Shown here one piece after another: positions 7,732 to 16,556 of a stretch of 37,548 nt of DNA. The translations under genes were made by a program, and so were the position numbers. The stretch comes from Microbacterium sp. (GTDB taxonomy: Bacteria; Actinomycetota; Actinomycetes; Actinomycetales; Microbacteriaceae), in contig JAPSIX010000002.1 in NCBI GenBank assembly GCA_031178475.1, forward strand, positions 1-37,548, given 5' to 3'. A model generated the notes under the pieces. The model was not told the origin of the DNA. It saw only the letters and a program-made list of their open reading frames with translations, and did no database searches. Position 1 is the stretch's first letter. Every line of letters starts with the position of its first letter.

Positions 7732-9345
7732 ATGACAGATCAGCCCGCCCTGCCTCCCGTGCTCCGTCCTGCAGACCCACCCCGTCGTTCGCTGACCGAG
7801 CTCGCCGACCGCTTCGCCCGTGACGTGCGCGGTGACCTCGCCGACGTCCATCTGAGCGGCATCACCCTCGCCACCGCCGACCTCCGCCGCGGCGAGGCCT
7901 TCGTCGCGATCCAGGGGGTGAACAAGCACGGGGCGGAGTTCACTCAGGTCGCCGCCGACCAGGGTGCCGTCGCCCTCATCACCGACGAGGCCGGGGCCGA
8001 CATCGCCGCCGCCGTCGGCCTGCCGACCGTGATCGTCGACGATCCGCGCGGCGTGCTCGGCGATCTGAGCGCCTGGGTGTACGGCACCGGCGCAGACGAT
8101 CGCCTGCCGCTGCTGCTGGGCACCACCGGCACCAACGGCAAGACCAGCGTGTCGCACCTGCTGCAGGGCATCCTCGACCAGATGGGCGTCGTCAACGGGC
8201 TCTCATCCACCGCAGAGCGTCACATCGCCGGGCAGGTGATCGTGTCGCGGCTCACCACGCCCGAGGCGTCCGAGATGCACGCGCTGCTCGCCCTGATGCG
8301 CGAGCGGCAGGTCGAGGCCGTCGCCGTCGAGGTCAGCGCCCAAGCGCTCTCGCGCCACCGCGTCGACGGCCTCGTCTTCGATGTCGCCGGGTTCACGAAC
8401 CTGTCGCACGACCATCTCGACGACTACGCCGACATGCAGGAGTACTTCGAGGCGAAGCTGGCCCTGTTCACGCCGGAGCGTGCACGCCGCGGCGTGATCA
8501 GCCTCGACTCCGCCGCCGGCGCACGGGTCGTCGAGCGCTCCGGCATCCCCGTCGTCACCATCGGGACGCCGGCGATCGCCGCCGATGCGGATGCCGCAGC
8601 GCGCGCCGACTGGGTCGTGACGATCGACGACGAGCGTCCCGACGGCACCGTGTTCACGCTCGCCGGGCCCGATGGTCGCCGATTGACCACCATGGTGCCG
8701 GTGATCGGGCCGCACATGGCCGCCAACGCGGGACTGGCGATCGTGATGCTGCTCGAGGCAGGATACGCGTGGGAGCGCGTCGCCGACCCACTCGACCGCG
8801 ACGGGCGCATCATCGCCCAGCTGCCGGGGCGGACGCAGTTCGTCTCGGGTGAGCGGGGGCCGGCCGTGTACGTCGACTTCGGGCACACCCCGGATGCCTT
8901 CGAGAAGACCCTCGCCGCGGTCAGGCGCGTGACCCCGGGCAAGGTGCTGATGCTGTTCGGCGCGGACGGAGACCGCGACGCGACCAAGCGGTTCGACATG
9001 GCCCGCACCGCCGTCGAGGGCAGCGACATCCTGGTGATCACCGACCACCACCCGCGTTTCGAGGACGCGGCGTCCATTCGCGCCACGCTCGTGGAAGGCG
9101 CCCGACGCACCCGGCCCGACGCCGAGATCCACGAGTTCTCACCGCCAGAGAAGGCGATCGTGGAAGCCGTCGGGATGGTCGGCGAGGGCGACGCGATCCT
9201 CTGGGCAGGCCCCGGACACCAGGACTACCGCGACATCCGCGGCGTGCGCACCCCGTACTCCGCGCGCGAGCTGGCCCGGCGTGCCCTGCGGGATGCCGGC
9301 TGGCCGGTGCCCGAGCCGAGCTGGCCCGTCCCGTACGACGACTGA
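7732..9345 (+). CDS. MurE-like Mur ligase (UDP-MurNAc-tripeptide synthetase family)
   Basis: A 537-residue Mur ligase of the MurE type, the family adding the third residue to UDP-MurNAc-L-Ala-D-Glu in the cytoplasm. Visible features: N-terminal UDP-binding domain (STADLRRGEAFVAI-like region near 45-65), P-loop GTTGTNGKTS with Lys137, EVSAQALSRHRVDG near 205, the carbamylated-Lys position Lys242 in EAKLALF, and a C-terminal ligase domain. The family motif DNPR, which reads the third amino acid (DAP), is replaced by HHPR at residues 439-442 within TDHHPRFED. Cross-wall chemistry in Microbacteriaceae often uses Lys, Orn or other diamino acids, so the amino acid added is open. It stands alone, away from any division/cell-wall cluster, inserted between dxr and the protease gene on the opposite strand. 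Confidence 0.88.
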   Translation: MTDQPALPPVLRPADPPRRSLTELADRFARDVRGDLADVHLSGITLATADLRRGEAFVAIQGVNKHGAEFTQVAADQGAVALITDEAGADIAAAVGLPTVIVDDPRGVLGDLSAWVYGTGADDRLPLLLGTTGTNGKTSVSHLLQGILDQMGVVNGLSSTAERHIAGQVIVSRLTTPEASEMHALLALMRERQVEAVAVEVSAQALSRHRVDGLVFDVAGFTNLSHDHLDDYADMQEYFEAKLALFTPERARRGVISLDSAAGARVVERSGIPVVTIGTPAIAADADAAARADWVVTIDDERPDGTVFTLAGPDGRRLTTMVPVIGPHMAANAGLAIVMLLEAGYAWERVADPLDRDGRIIAQLPGRTQFVSGERGPAVYVDFGHTPDAFEKTLAAVRRVTPGKVLMLFGADGDRDATKRFDMARTAVEGSDILVITDHHPRFEDAASIRATLVEGARRTRPDAEIHEFSPPEKAIVEAVGMVGEGDAILWAGPGHQDYRDIRGVRTPYSARELARRALRDAGWPVPEPSWPVPYDD

Positions 9346-9351
9346 GTCAGC

Positions 9352-10434
9352 TCACGATGCGGCGATGAGGGCGTCGGCCTTCTCGCGCGCCCAGCGCTCG
9401 GCCTCGGCGAGGGCCTCCACCGTGAGGGCGTCGGGGGCGTCGTGTGCGTCGACCACCCGGTCGATCAGCTCGACGATGCCGAGGAACCCCAGCCGACCGT
9501 CGTGGAAGGCGTCGACGGCCTGCTCGTTCGCGGCGTTGTACACCGCGGGGAACGTCCCGCCGGCACGGCCGACGGCCTTCGCCAGCGTCACGGCGGGGAA
9601 GGCCGCGTCGTCGAGCGGCTCGAAAGTCCAGCTCGTCGCAGCCGTCCAGTCCAGCGGCCGGCCGACTCCCCCGACGCGGTGCGGCCAGTCCAGGCCGAGG
9701 GAGATGGGCAGGCGCATGTCGGGCGGCGACGCCTGGGCAATGGTCGACCCGTCCACGAATTCCACCATCGAGTGCACGATCGACTGCGGGTGTACGACCA
9801 CTTCGATGTCGTCGTAGGCGACGTCGAACAGCAGGTGCGCCTCGATCACCTCGAGTCCCTTGTTCACCAGGGTCGCCGAGTTGGTGGTGACCACCCGCCC
9901 CATGTTCCACGTCGGATGGGCGAGCGCCTGCTCGGGGGTGACCTCGGTCAGCTCCTCGCGGCGTCGCCCGCGGAACGGCCCACCGGAGGCGGTGACCACC
10001 AGGCGCCGCACCTCCCCCGGCCCGCCCGACCGCAGCGCCTGCGCGAGAGCGGAGTGCTCGGAGTCGACCGGGACGATCTGGTCTGGCGCGGCCGCAGCGA
10101 GCACCAGCTCACCGCCCACGATCAGTGACTCCTTGTTGGCCAGTGCCAGGGTCCGTCCGCTCTGCAGGGCAGCCAGGGTCGGGCCGAGGCCGATGGACCC
10201 GGTGATCGCGTTGAGGACGACATCCGCCTCGACATCCCGCACGAGCTGCTCGGCCTCCACCGCCCCGAGCGCCGTGTGCTCGACGTGGAACTGGGCGGCC
10301 TGCTGCGCGACGAGATCGCTGTTCGTGCCTGCGGCGATCCCGACCAGCTCGAAGCGGGTGGGATGCGCGCGGATGACCTCCAGCGCCTGAGTGCCGATGG
10401 AACCGGTGGAGCCGAGGACGATGACGCGACGCAT
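9352..10434 (-). CDS. dxr: 1-deoxy-D-xylulose 5-phosphate reductoisomerase (DXR/IspC)
   Basis: First committed enzyme of the MEP pathway, converting DXP to MEP with NADPH. The 360-residue length is close to the family's usual size. It shows the N-terminal [14 protein letters not shown] dinucleotide site, [11 protein letters not shown], the metal-binding PVDSEHSAL stretch, SGGPFRGR, the HPTWNMG motif, and the C-terminal helical domain. The start at ATG 10434 lies 13 nt beyond the stop of the FKBP gene and is preceded 6 nt upstream by TAGGCT, so it may be transcribed on its own as a leaderless message as well as by read-through. Its 3' end is 6 nt from the convergent Mur ligase gene. Same pathway as ispG at 3123-4274. 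Confidence 0.97.
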   Translation of the reverse strand: MRRVIVLGSTGSIGTQALEVIRAHPTRFELVGIAAGTNSDLVAQQAAQFHVEHTALGAVEAEQLVRDVEADVVLNAITGSIGLGPTLAALQSGRTLALANKESLIVGGELVLAAAAPDQIVPVDSEHSALAQALRSGGPGEVRRLVVTASGGPFRGRRREELTEVTPEQALAHPTWNMGRVVTTNSATLVNKGLEVIEAHLLFDVAYDDIEVVVHPQSIVHSMVEFVDGSTIAQASPPDMRLPISLGLDWPHRVGGVGRPLDWTAATSWTFEPLDDAAFPAVTLAKAVGRAGGTFPAVYNAANEQAVDAFHDGRLGFLGIVELIDRVVDAHDAPDALTVEALAEAERWAREKADALIAAS

Positions 10435-10440
10435 GTCGCC

Positions 10441-10446
10441 AGCCTA
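10441..10446 (-). promoter_or_regulatory. Putative -10 element of dxr (leaderless)
   Basis: TAGGCT on the minus strand, then GGCGAC and ATG 10434. It lies in the 13-nt gap between the FKBP stop codon and the dxr start. There is no Shine-Dalgarno sequence in the gap, which favours either a leaderless transcript or re-initiation after the upstream gene. Confidence 0.5.
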
Positions 10447-10447
10447 G

Positions 10448-11392
10448 CTACTGGGCCGGTGCGTGCTGCGTGGCGAGGATGTCGATCACGAACACGAGAG
10501 TCTTGCCGCCGAGCTCGTGGCCCTTCGGGTCGTCACCGTACGCGAGGGCCGGCGGGATGACGACCAGCACCTGCGAGCCGACCTTCTGCCCCGCGAGCGC
10601 CTGGACGAAGCCCGGCACGTACGTGTTGCCCGGCAGCGCCAGCGGCTCGCCCTTGCTCCACGACGAATCGAAGCTCTCGCCGCTCTCCCAGTCGACGCCG
10701 TAGTACTGCAGCAGCGTGGTGTCGCCATCGGCGACGGCCGGACCGTCGCCCTCCTTGAGGACGGCGATCTTCAGCTCCCCCGGAGCCTCGGCGTTGGGCA
10801 CCGCCACGTCGGGCTCACCGTCGTCGGCGAGCGTCACCTTCGGCATCCCCTCGGATGCCGGCTTCGCCGTCCCCCACGCCGCGGTCGGAACGACGCCCTG
10901 TACGTCGATGACGTAGATCGCGGCATCGCCCTGCTGGTCGCCGGGCAGCGCGACGGCGAGGCGCGATCCGGTGCTGACGCAGCCGATCACCTGGGCGAGG
11001 TTCGCGTCGGAGAGCACCTTCTGCGGCAGCAGTTCGCCCTCCGTGTAGCCGGCGTCGCCGAGCCGCTCTCCGGTCGTGGAGCTGAAGGCGCTGAGCGCGT
11101 AGTCGACGTAGTCGTTCTGGTCGATCTTCTCGCCGTCGCCTTCGATGACGACGCTGCGCTGGACCTCGTCGATCTTCTGCTCGAGGTCGAACGTGGCGGT
11201 GGATGCCGTGCCGAAGTCGCCCTCGACCTTCACCGACTCCGAGACGTCGCCCGGCTCGGCGGCCGTGCTGCACACATCCTTGTCGTCAGAGGCGGGTGTG
11301 GTCGGCTTCCCTTCCGGCTGGCCGGCGCAGCCGGACAGCAGCAGACCGGCGACGGCGACGGTGGACAGGAGGGCGAGGGGACGCAGGCGCAC
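10448..11392 (-). CDS. FKBP-type peptidyl-prolyl isomerase, lipoprotein
   Basis: A 314-residue secreted lipoprotein. The N-terminus is a signal peptide (RLRP, hydrophobic stretch, lipobox LSGC with Cys22 as the lipidated residue), followed by a linker rich in Gln, Gly and Thr. Two FKBP-like regions may be present: a degenerate one in the middle (around 45-170) and a clear C-terminal FKBP domain at about 215-310, with YYGVDWESGESFDSSW, the PGFVQAL loop, VLVVIPPALAYGD and FVIDIL. It should catalyse proline isomerisation on proteins outside the membrane. The start is GTG 11392, preceded by GAGG. It lies just upstream of dxr on the same strand and faces the divergent acyltransferase gene across 116 nt. 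Confidence 0.92.
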   Translation of the reverse strand: MRLRPLALLSTVAVAGLLLSGCAGQPEGKPTTPASDDKDVCSTAAEPGDVSESVKVEGDFGTASTATFDLEQKIDEVQRSVVIEGDGEKIDQNDYVDYALSAFSSTTGERLGDAGYTEGELLPQKVLSDANLAQVIGCVSTGSRLAVALPGDQQGDAAIYVIDVQGVVPTAAWGTAKPASEGMPKVTLADDGEPDVAVPNAEAPGELKIAVLKEGDGPAVADGDTTLLQYYGVDWESGESFDSSWSKGEPLALPGNTYVPGFVQALAGQKVGSQVLVVIPPALAYGDDPKGHELGGKTLVFVIDILATQHAPAQ

Positions 11393-11496
11393 AGTGAGAC
11401 CTCTGGATCGCGGACGGTGAATCCCCCATCTTCGCCCATCCTGCTTTGTCGTGGCTGAACGTGCACGTCATGCCCGATCCGGCATGCGGCGGTCGT

Positions 11497-11502
11497 TAGG
11501 AT
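11497..11502 (+). promoter_or_regulatory. Putative -10 element of the plsC-like gene
   Basis: TAGGAT followed by 6 nt (TCACGG) and ATG 11509; no Shine-Dalgarno sequence stands before the ATG. The geometry predicts a leaderless transcript. The rest of the 116-nt divergent gap (11393-11508) shows no repeat or operator that I can name. Confidence 0.55.
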
Positions 11503-11508
11503 TCACGG

Positions 11509-12285
11509 ATGACCTCTGACGAACCGGTTGAGCCCGCAATCGTGTCACCGGAGCCGGGCCCGCGTCACGCGGGTCTGCGCTACCGGACCGGACGTCTCCT
11601 GGCCGCTGGGCTCGCTCGCGGCATCTACCGGCCGCGTGTGGAGGGCCGCGACAACGTCCCCCGCACTGGTGCGGTGATCCTCGCCAGCAATCATCTGTCG
11701 TTCATCGACTCGGTCGCGATACCGATCGCTGCGCCCCGGCCCGTGCACTTCCTCGCCAAGGCGAGCTACTTCGAGGGCACCGGTGTCAAGGGTGCACTCT
11801 CGCGGGATTTCTTCACCTCTGTGGGCGCCGTTCCGGTGCGACGCGGCGCCGGGCAGGCGGCGCTGGACGCACTCGATCAGCAGCGTCAGCTGCTGGAGGC
11901 GGGCCTGGCCGTTGCCCTTTATCCGGAGGGCACCCGGTCGACCGACGGCCGGCTGTACAGGGGCCGCACCGGCGTGGCGTTCCTTGCGCTGCAGACCGGG
12001 GCGCCGGTCGTGCCGGTGGGGCTGATCGGCACCGATCGAGTGATGCCGGTCGGTGCGAAGATGCCGTCCGTGCGCGAGCGGGTGACCGTGCGGTTCGGCC
12101 AGCCCCTGGATCTGTCGCGCCACGGCGCCGCCTCGAGCGGTCGGGCGCGCCGGCTCGCCACGGACGAGATCATGGCGGCGATCCATGCGCTCAGCGAGCA
12201 GGAGCTCGCGGGCGTCTACAACGAGCCACCCGCGCAGACGCCGATCGAGAAGATCAAGCAGGTCCTTCCCCACGAGCGACGCTGA
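11509..12285 (+). CDS. 1-acyl-sn-glycerol-3-phosphate acyltransferase (PlsC family)
   Basis: A 258-residue member of the PlsC/LPLAT acyltransferase family, which acylates lysophosphatidic acid or a related lysolipid at the membrane. The catalytic HX4D motif is His62 to Asp67 (NHLSFID), the acceptor-binding motif is YPEGTRSTDG near residue 140, and VPVGLIG follows at about 165. No long membrane helix is evident, so attachment is probably peripheral. The exact acceptor cannot be told; several PlsC paralogues are usual in Actinobacteria. It starts at ATG 11509 close behind a TAGGAT element. Its 3' end overlaps the convergent OsmC gene by 32 nt. Confidence 0.92.
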   Translation: MTSDEPVEPAIVSPEPGPRHAGLRYRTGRLLAAGLARGIYRPRVEGRDNVPRTGAVILASNHLSFIDSVAIPIAAPRPVHFLAKASYFEGTGVKGALSRDFFTSVGAVPVRRGAGQAALDALDQQRQLLEAGLAVALYPEGTRSTDGRLYRGRTGVAFLALQTGAPVVPVGLIGTDRVMPVGAKMPSVRERVTVRFGQPLDLSRHGAASSGRARRLATDEIMAAIHALSEQELAGVYNEPPAQTPIEKIKQVLPHERR

Positions 12286-12754
12286 TCGTCGCGTCGTGGT
12301 GCACCGGGAAGTTCACCGAGTTCGCGATGAAGCACCACTCGTGCGCCTGATCGTGAGCGCGCTCGGCCGCCTCGATCATCCCCGCCTCGGCCACGGTGAC
12401 CTGCGGCCGCAGCATCACCTCGGTGAACGCGCCGCCACCGGCGCCGTCCTCACGCATGACGCCTGTCGCCTCGTCACGATATGAGATGACGACGACCCCT
12501 GCCCGTACACAGGCATGCAGGTACGAGAGCAGGTGGCATTCCGAGAGCGCGGCGAGCAGCATGTCCTCGGGGTTCCACCGGGCCGGATCACCGCGGAACG
12601 GCTTATCGGATGACGCGAGCAGATCGGGCTTGCCGGCGACGCTGATGGTCACGTCCCTGGCGTAGTCGCGGTAGCCGCTGGTGCCGTTCCCCCGATTACC
12701 CGTCCAGATGGCGGTGAGCGCGTAACGGTGCTCGCCGAGCGGATGCTGAGCCAT
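12254..12754 (-). CDS. OsmC-family peroxiredoxin-like protein
   Basis: A 166-residue OsmC/Ohr-superfamily protein. The two conserved cysteines are present: Cys73 in SECHLLSYLH at the start of the long central helix and Cys141 in EWCFIANSVNFPV. Members reduce organic hydroperoxides through these cysteines, with electrons from lipoyl or other thiols. The pattern (NPEDMLLAALSECH) fits the OsmC/YhfA-like branch rather than strict Ohr, so the substrate is not certain. ATG 12754 was chosen; CAGACT, an imperfect TANNNT, lies 6 nt upstream. It overlaps the end of the acyltransferase gene tail to tail and is divergent from the asparaginase gene. Confidence 0.9.
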   Translation of the reverse strand: MAQHPLGEHRYALTAIWTGNRGNGTSGYRDYARDVTISVAGKPDLLASSDKPFRGDPARWNPEDMLLAALSECHLLSYLHACVRAGVVVISYRDEATGVMREDGAGGGAFTEVMLRPQVTVAEAGMIEAAERAHDQAHEWCFIANSVNFPVHHDATISVARGEGPA

Positions 12755-12797
12755 GCCGACAGTCTGCCACGGCGACGTGGCGGCGCGTCGGCACCGT

Positions 12798-12803
12798 TAG
12801 GCT
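12798..12803 (+). promoter_or_regulatory. Putative -10 element of the asparaginase gene
   Basis: TAGGCT, 6 nt upstream of GTG 12810 and 3 nt upstream of GTG 12807. Because the normal distance from a -10 element to the transcription start is 6-7 nt, it favours GTG 12810 as the true, leaderless start. Confidence 0.5.
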
Positions 12804-12806
12804 GGT

Positions 12807-13805
12807 GTGGTGCTGGAGACCCTGACTGTTGCGGATGCTGTCGAACTCGCGGTCGTGGAGCGCAGCGGATTCGTGGAATCCCGTCACGCCGGCGCCGCCG
12901 TGGTGCTCTCCGCCGACGGTGACGTCGTCGCCCGCCATGGGAACGCGGAGGCGCTGGTGCTGCCACGTTCCAGCCTGAAGCCGCTGCAGGCGGTGGCCTC
13001 GGTCACCGCGGGCGCGGCGCTCGAGGGCGAGCAGCTCGCACTCGGCACGGCCAGCCACTCGGGCACCGACCGCCACGTCGAGGTCGTCCGGGAGATGCTG
13101 ACCGCCGGCGGCCTCACCGAGGACGACCTGGGCTGCCCGCCCGCCTGGCCGTCGGACTCCGCCACCCGACGTGAGCTGATCCGCGATCACGCCGACAAGT
13201 CCCGCCTGCGCATGAACTGCTCGGGCAAGCACGCCCTCATGCTCCGCGCGTGCGTGGCGACCGGCTGGCCGACGCAGGGGTATCTCGCCCAAGATCACCC
13301 GCTGCAATCGCACATCCGCGAGGTCGTCGAGCGCCTGACCGGCGAGCGGATCGCGCACACCGCCGTGGACGGGTGCGGAGCCCCGGTGCACGCCATGACG
13401 CTGACCGGGCTGGCCCGCGCCGTCCACCGCATCGGTTCGGCGTCGGAACGTTCGCCGTTCGCGCTGCATCGCGTGGCGGGGACACTCGTGCGCGCCGTCC
13501 GCGAGAACCCGTGGACCATCGCCGGTCCCGGCCACCCGGACACGGTCGCCATCGAGTCGCTGGGCGTGTTCGCCAAGCACGGCGCGGAGGGCGTGATGGT
13601 GATGGTCGCCCCCGACGGCACCACGGTCGCGTTGAAGATGCTCGACGGATCTGGCCGCGCAGGCACGATCGTCGCGGCGACGCTGCTCGCTCGAGCGGGC
13701 GCCGTCGACGACGCGCGTGTCGCGGAGCTGACGGCGGCTCTGCCGCTGACCGTCTTCGGCGGCGGCGAGCCGGTCGGCACGATCCGCCCCGGCGCCGGCA
13801 TCTGA
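12807..13805 (+). CDS. L-asparaginase, type II-like family (Asparaginase_II)
   Basis: About 332 residues of the actinobacterial/rhizobial-type asparaginase family (Pfam Asparaginase_II, unrelated to E. coli AnsA/AnsB), which hydrolyses asparagine to aspartate and ammonia. Characteristic segments are RHGNAEALVLPRSSLKPLQA (residues ~35-55), ASHSGTDRHVEVV, LRMNCSGKHALML (about 133-145), VDGCGAPVHAMTL and the closing FGGGEPVGTIRPG. No signal peptide, so it is cytoplasmic. The frame allows GTG 12807 or the next codon GTG 12810; the latter fits the TAGGCT element better. It ends 2 nt before the stop of the convergent FtsK/EccC-like gene. Confidence 0.9.
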   Translation: MVLETLTVADAVELAVVERSGFVESRHAGAAVVLSADGDVVARHGNAEALVLPRSSLKPLQAVASVTAGAALEGEQLALGTASHSGTDRHVEVVREMLTAGGLTEDDLGCPPAWPSDSATRRELIRDHADKSRLRMNCSGKHALMLRACVATGWPTQGYLAQDHPLQSHIREVVERLTGERIAHTAVDGCGAPVHAMTLTGLARAVHRIGSASERSPFALHRVAGTLVRAVRENPWTIAGPGHPDTVAIESLGVFAKHGAEGVMVMVAPDGTTVALKMLDGSGRAGTIVAATLLARAGAVDDARVAELTAALPLTVFGGGEPVGTIRPGAGI

Positions 13806-13807
13806 AT

Positions 13808-16504
13808 TCACCCCAGCAGCACTCGGCGCGGCGGCCGGCCGGGCTCGGCCGCCCAGGCTCGTCCGGCATGGATGAGCGCGTACGGCGGCAGGTCGCGCAC
13901 TCCCAGCTGACGCAGCTCGGGCGCGCACTCCGCAGCCACGACGAACTCCCCTGCCGTGCGGATCCGCTGCAGCTGCGACCAGCGCGTCCGCCATTCCTCC
14001 GGATCAGCGACGAGGATGTCGCCGTCCGCCGGTTCGGTCTCGGCGGTGAGCGGGCGCACCCGACGCTCGGGGTGAGCGGCGGACAGTGCGATGATCGACG
14101 CCTCGACGGCGCTGGTGACGACACCGGCGAAAGAACGGCGCGGGGTCCATCGCGGCGTCGACGCCTCCGGCGTCCGGCGGAGCGCGCCATCTCCCGGCCA
14201 GCAGAGCTGCACCTCCCGACCGTCCATGAGCGCGCGCCCCGGGATGCGGTCCCGCTCGAACGACGACGGGTCGCCGCCGGCCGCGATGTGCTCCATCTTG
14301 CTGGGCATGCGCAGCAAGGCGCGCCGCGGCACGGCGTCGACGATGCGGCCGAGCGGTCCGCTCATCCGTGACAGCGTCAGCATCGCTCCGGCCGGCGAAC
14401 GCACGATGCTCTCCCACCGGCTGACGAACACCTGGGCGTACTCGGGCGGGTACGCGGCCACCAGCACGTCGAGATCGTCGCACAGAACGAATCCGTGCCG
14501 CCCGGAGGCGAGCTCGGCCACCGCGTCCCAGGCGCCCTCCGGATCCAGCGGCACGACGACGGCATCCGGCACCTGAGCCGCCAGCAGACGCACGGCACAC
14601 GACTTGCCCGCGCCGGGGCCGCCGAGCACGGCGAGCCCTTCGCCATCGACCAGCTGCACCCACGGCTGGCGCTGCCGCTCCGGCTCGTCCGCCCTGCCCA
14701 GCAGCACCGCTCCCACTCGCCGCGCCCCGCCCTGCTCCAGCGCGGCGGCGAGAGGCAGGCGATCCGGCAGCGGCGGCAACCACGGACTGTCCGGCACCGC
14801 ACTGCCCTGCCATCGGGTGGCGGCGGCCTGCACGTCGGAGGCCGCGGTGAGCGCCATCCGAACGGCATGGGCGTCGGTGTCTGACGGGCGGCGCACCAGC
14901 GCGAGACCGCGGGACTGCGCGTCACCCGGCAGGTGAGCCGCGGCATCCGTTCCGATCACCGAGCGGCTGTCGGCCGCCTCGGCGACACGCAGGCTGATCC
15001 GCAGCGGGCAGTTCGCCGCGAGCGCGTCACGGATGACGCCGTTCGCGCGCTGCGTGCCCAGCACCAGGTGCATGCCGAGCGCCCGGCCGCGAGCGGCGAC
15101 GTCGGTGAACACCGCGCCGAGGTCGGGATGCTCCTGCAGCAGCGCGGCGAACTCGTCGACGACGATGACCAGCCGGCCGAGCCCCGGGCACTCGCGCACA
15201 TCGCGCGCGCCGGCCTCAGCGAGCGCAGCCTCGCGGCGCCGCAATTCGGCGGCCAGGCTTCCCACGCCGCGGCGTGCGCCGTCGGCGTCGAGATCGGTGA
15301 CCACAGCGACCACATGCGGCAGCGCACGCAGCGGATCGAACGCCGTTCCGCCCTTGAAATCAACCAGGACGAACGCCACTTCCTCCGGCGAGCGGGCCGC
15401 CGCGAGGGCGGTGACCCAGGTGATGAGCAGCTCGCTCTTGCCGGTTCCGGTCATGCCGGTCACCACCGCGTGCGGACCGTCCTCCACGATGTCCAGGGTG
15501 AGGTCGCCCCGCTCGCCCCGTGCGATCACCGCGGCGAGCCCGTCGCCGCCCGCCCTGGGCAGTTCGGCCAGAGCGACCCGGTCAGGCACGACGGCCTCCA
15601 CCTCGCCCTTCGCCGCGCACCGCGCGGCCACCGCACGGGCCTGCTGGGCCGACAGCGCCTCGGCCGCCACGTCTCGCGCGCCCTCCGGGGTGCGCACCCT
15701 CGCCCGGAGCGGTTCGGTGCAGTCCAGGACTGTCGTCACCCCGTCCGGCGGTTCCTCTCCTGGTGCTCGCAGGCACACGACGGCGTCGGCAGGTTCGGTG
15801 CCGTCGCCCAGCCGCAGGCGGAACTCGGCACGCCGCCGGCGAGCATGCGGGAGTTCGTCGAGCGCCCATGCCTCGACGCCCTCGCCGTTCAGCGCGAGTT
15901 GACCGGCGCCGAACCGCAGGCACAGCTGGGCGACGAGCGCGCGCGCCACGGCCGCGCCGACCGGCCCGGAGGCGCGGATGCACACGCCACCGCCGAGCGG
16001 CACGGTGATCGGCGCATCCTCAAGGCTCTCGGCACGGTCGCGGAACGCACGTGAGCGGGCGTCGTCTCCTCCGCTGGTGTGCACGTTGCTGGACCGCGTG
16101 CCACGGCCGATCACGACGCGGGTCTCCCGGGTGAGGGGGGTGTGTCCGCGCAGCGGCGGCTCGATCAGGCATCGTGCGGCATCCGGATCCCGCTGCCACC
16201 GCGCGGCGTGCTCCTCGGCGTGCAGACGCAGCAGCTCAGCCTCGGCGCGCGCCCATGCCTCGTCGGAGTCGGCTTCGGCGAGCCGGCGCTCCTTCCGGCG
16301 GGTGCGCATCCCGTCCAGGAACGACGCCAGCAGCATGAGCGGGCCGAGCGCTGCGAAGCAGAGGGCGAACACGGAGCCGGTGATCAGCCACAGCGCCACG
16401 CCGCCGATGATCGGCACGATCGCCGCCAGCAGCGGCGTGCCTGGTCGACGCGGTTCGGCTGGTGCCGCGGGGAGGACGATGGTGGTGGCATCCATGCGCT
16501 CCAT
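13808..16504 (-). CDS. EccC/FtsK-SpoIIIE-type ATPase, membrane anchored
   Basis: An 898-residue protein with two adjacent membrane helices near residues 24-64, an Arg/Glu-rich cytoplasmic linker, and two tandem FtsK/SpoIIIE-type ATPase domains. Domain 1 has Walker A GMTGTGKSE with Lys356, VDFKGGTAFDPL near 385 and Walker B VIVVDEF with Asp450-Glu451. Domain 2 begins with EPERQRQPWVQL and has Walker A GGPGAGKS with Lys634 and Walker B FVLCDDLD. These are the D1 and D2 signatures of EccC/EssC motors of type VII secretion rather than of chromosome translocase FtsK; a third ATPase domain is absent. No WXG100 or other Ecc gene lies in the window. The start may be ATG 16504 or ATG 16495. It follows the PP2C gene by about 52 nt on the same strand. 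Confidence 0.87.
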   Translation of the reverse strand: MERMDATTIVLPAAPAEPRRPGTPLLAAIVPIIGGVALWLITGSVFALCFAALGPLMLLASFLDGMRTRRKERRLAEADSDEAWARAEAELLRLHAEEHAARWQRDPDAARCLIEPPLRGHTPLTRETRVVIGRGTRSSNVHTSGGDDARSRAFRDRAESLEDAPITVPLGGGVCIRASGPVGAAVARALVAQLCLRFGAGQLALNGEGVEAWALDELPHARRRRAEFRLRLGDGTEPADAVVCLRAPGEEPPDGVTTVLDCTEPLRARVRTPEGARDVAAEALSAQQARAVAARCAAKGEVEAVVPDRVALAELPRAGGDGLAAVIARGERGDLTLDIVEDGPHAVVTGMTGTGKSELLITWVTALAAARSPEEVAFVLVDFKGGTAFDPLRALPHVVAVVTDLDADGARRGVGSLAAELRRREAALAEAGARDVRECPGLGRLVIVVDEFAALLQEHPDLGAVFTDVAARGRALGMHLVLGTQRANGVIRDALAANCPLRISLRVAEAADSRSVIGTDAAAHLPGDAQSRGLALVRRPSDTDAHAVRMALTAASDVQAAATRWQGSAVPDSPWLPPLPDRLPLAAALEQGGARRVGAVLLGRADEPERQRQPWVQLVDGEGLAVLGGPGAGKSCAVRLLAAQVPDAVVVPLDPEGAWDAVAELASGRHGFVLCDDLDVLVAAYPPEYAQVFVSRWESIVRSPAGAMLTLSRMSGPLGRIVDAVPRRALLRMPSKMEHIAAGGDPSSFERDRIPGRALMDGREVQLCWPGDGALRRTPEASTPRWTPRRSFAGVVTSAVEASIIALSAAHPERRVRPLTAETEPADGDILVADPEEWRTRWSQLQRIRTAGEFVVAAECAPELRQLGVRDLPPYALIHAGRAWAAEPGRPPRRVLLG

Positions 16505-16529
16505 TCGAGCGCACCGCGACGTGCTGCAC

Positions 16530-16547
16530 CGGCCTGTCCACAGGCCG
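16530..16547 (-). other. Short perfect hairpin between PP2C and EccC-like genes
   Basis: CGGCCTG (16530-16536), loop TCCA, CAGGCCG (16541-16547): a 7-bp GC-rich stem in the gap between the phosphatase stop and the ATPase start. There is no T-run, so it may be a weak attenuating or processing structure rather than a full terminator. Confidence 0.4.
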
Positions 16548-16556
16548 ATGCGCGGA

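Noticed and set aside
7721-7735. ATG-GAC-GCA-ACA-TGA mini-ORF overlapping the MurE-like start
   Set aside because: Four codons with no conserved content or hairpin. It overlaps ATG 7732 by chance as far as can be seen.
16530-16547. 7-bp hairpin between the PP2C and EccC-like genes as a firm terminator splitting the operon
   Set aside because: The stem is short and no T-run follows on the minus strand; I list it only as a hairpin.
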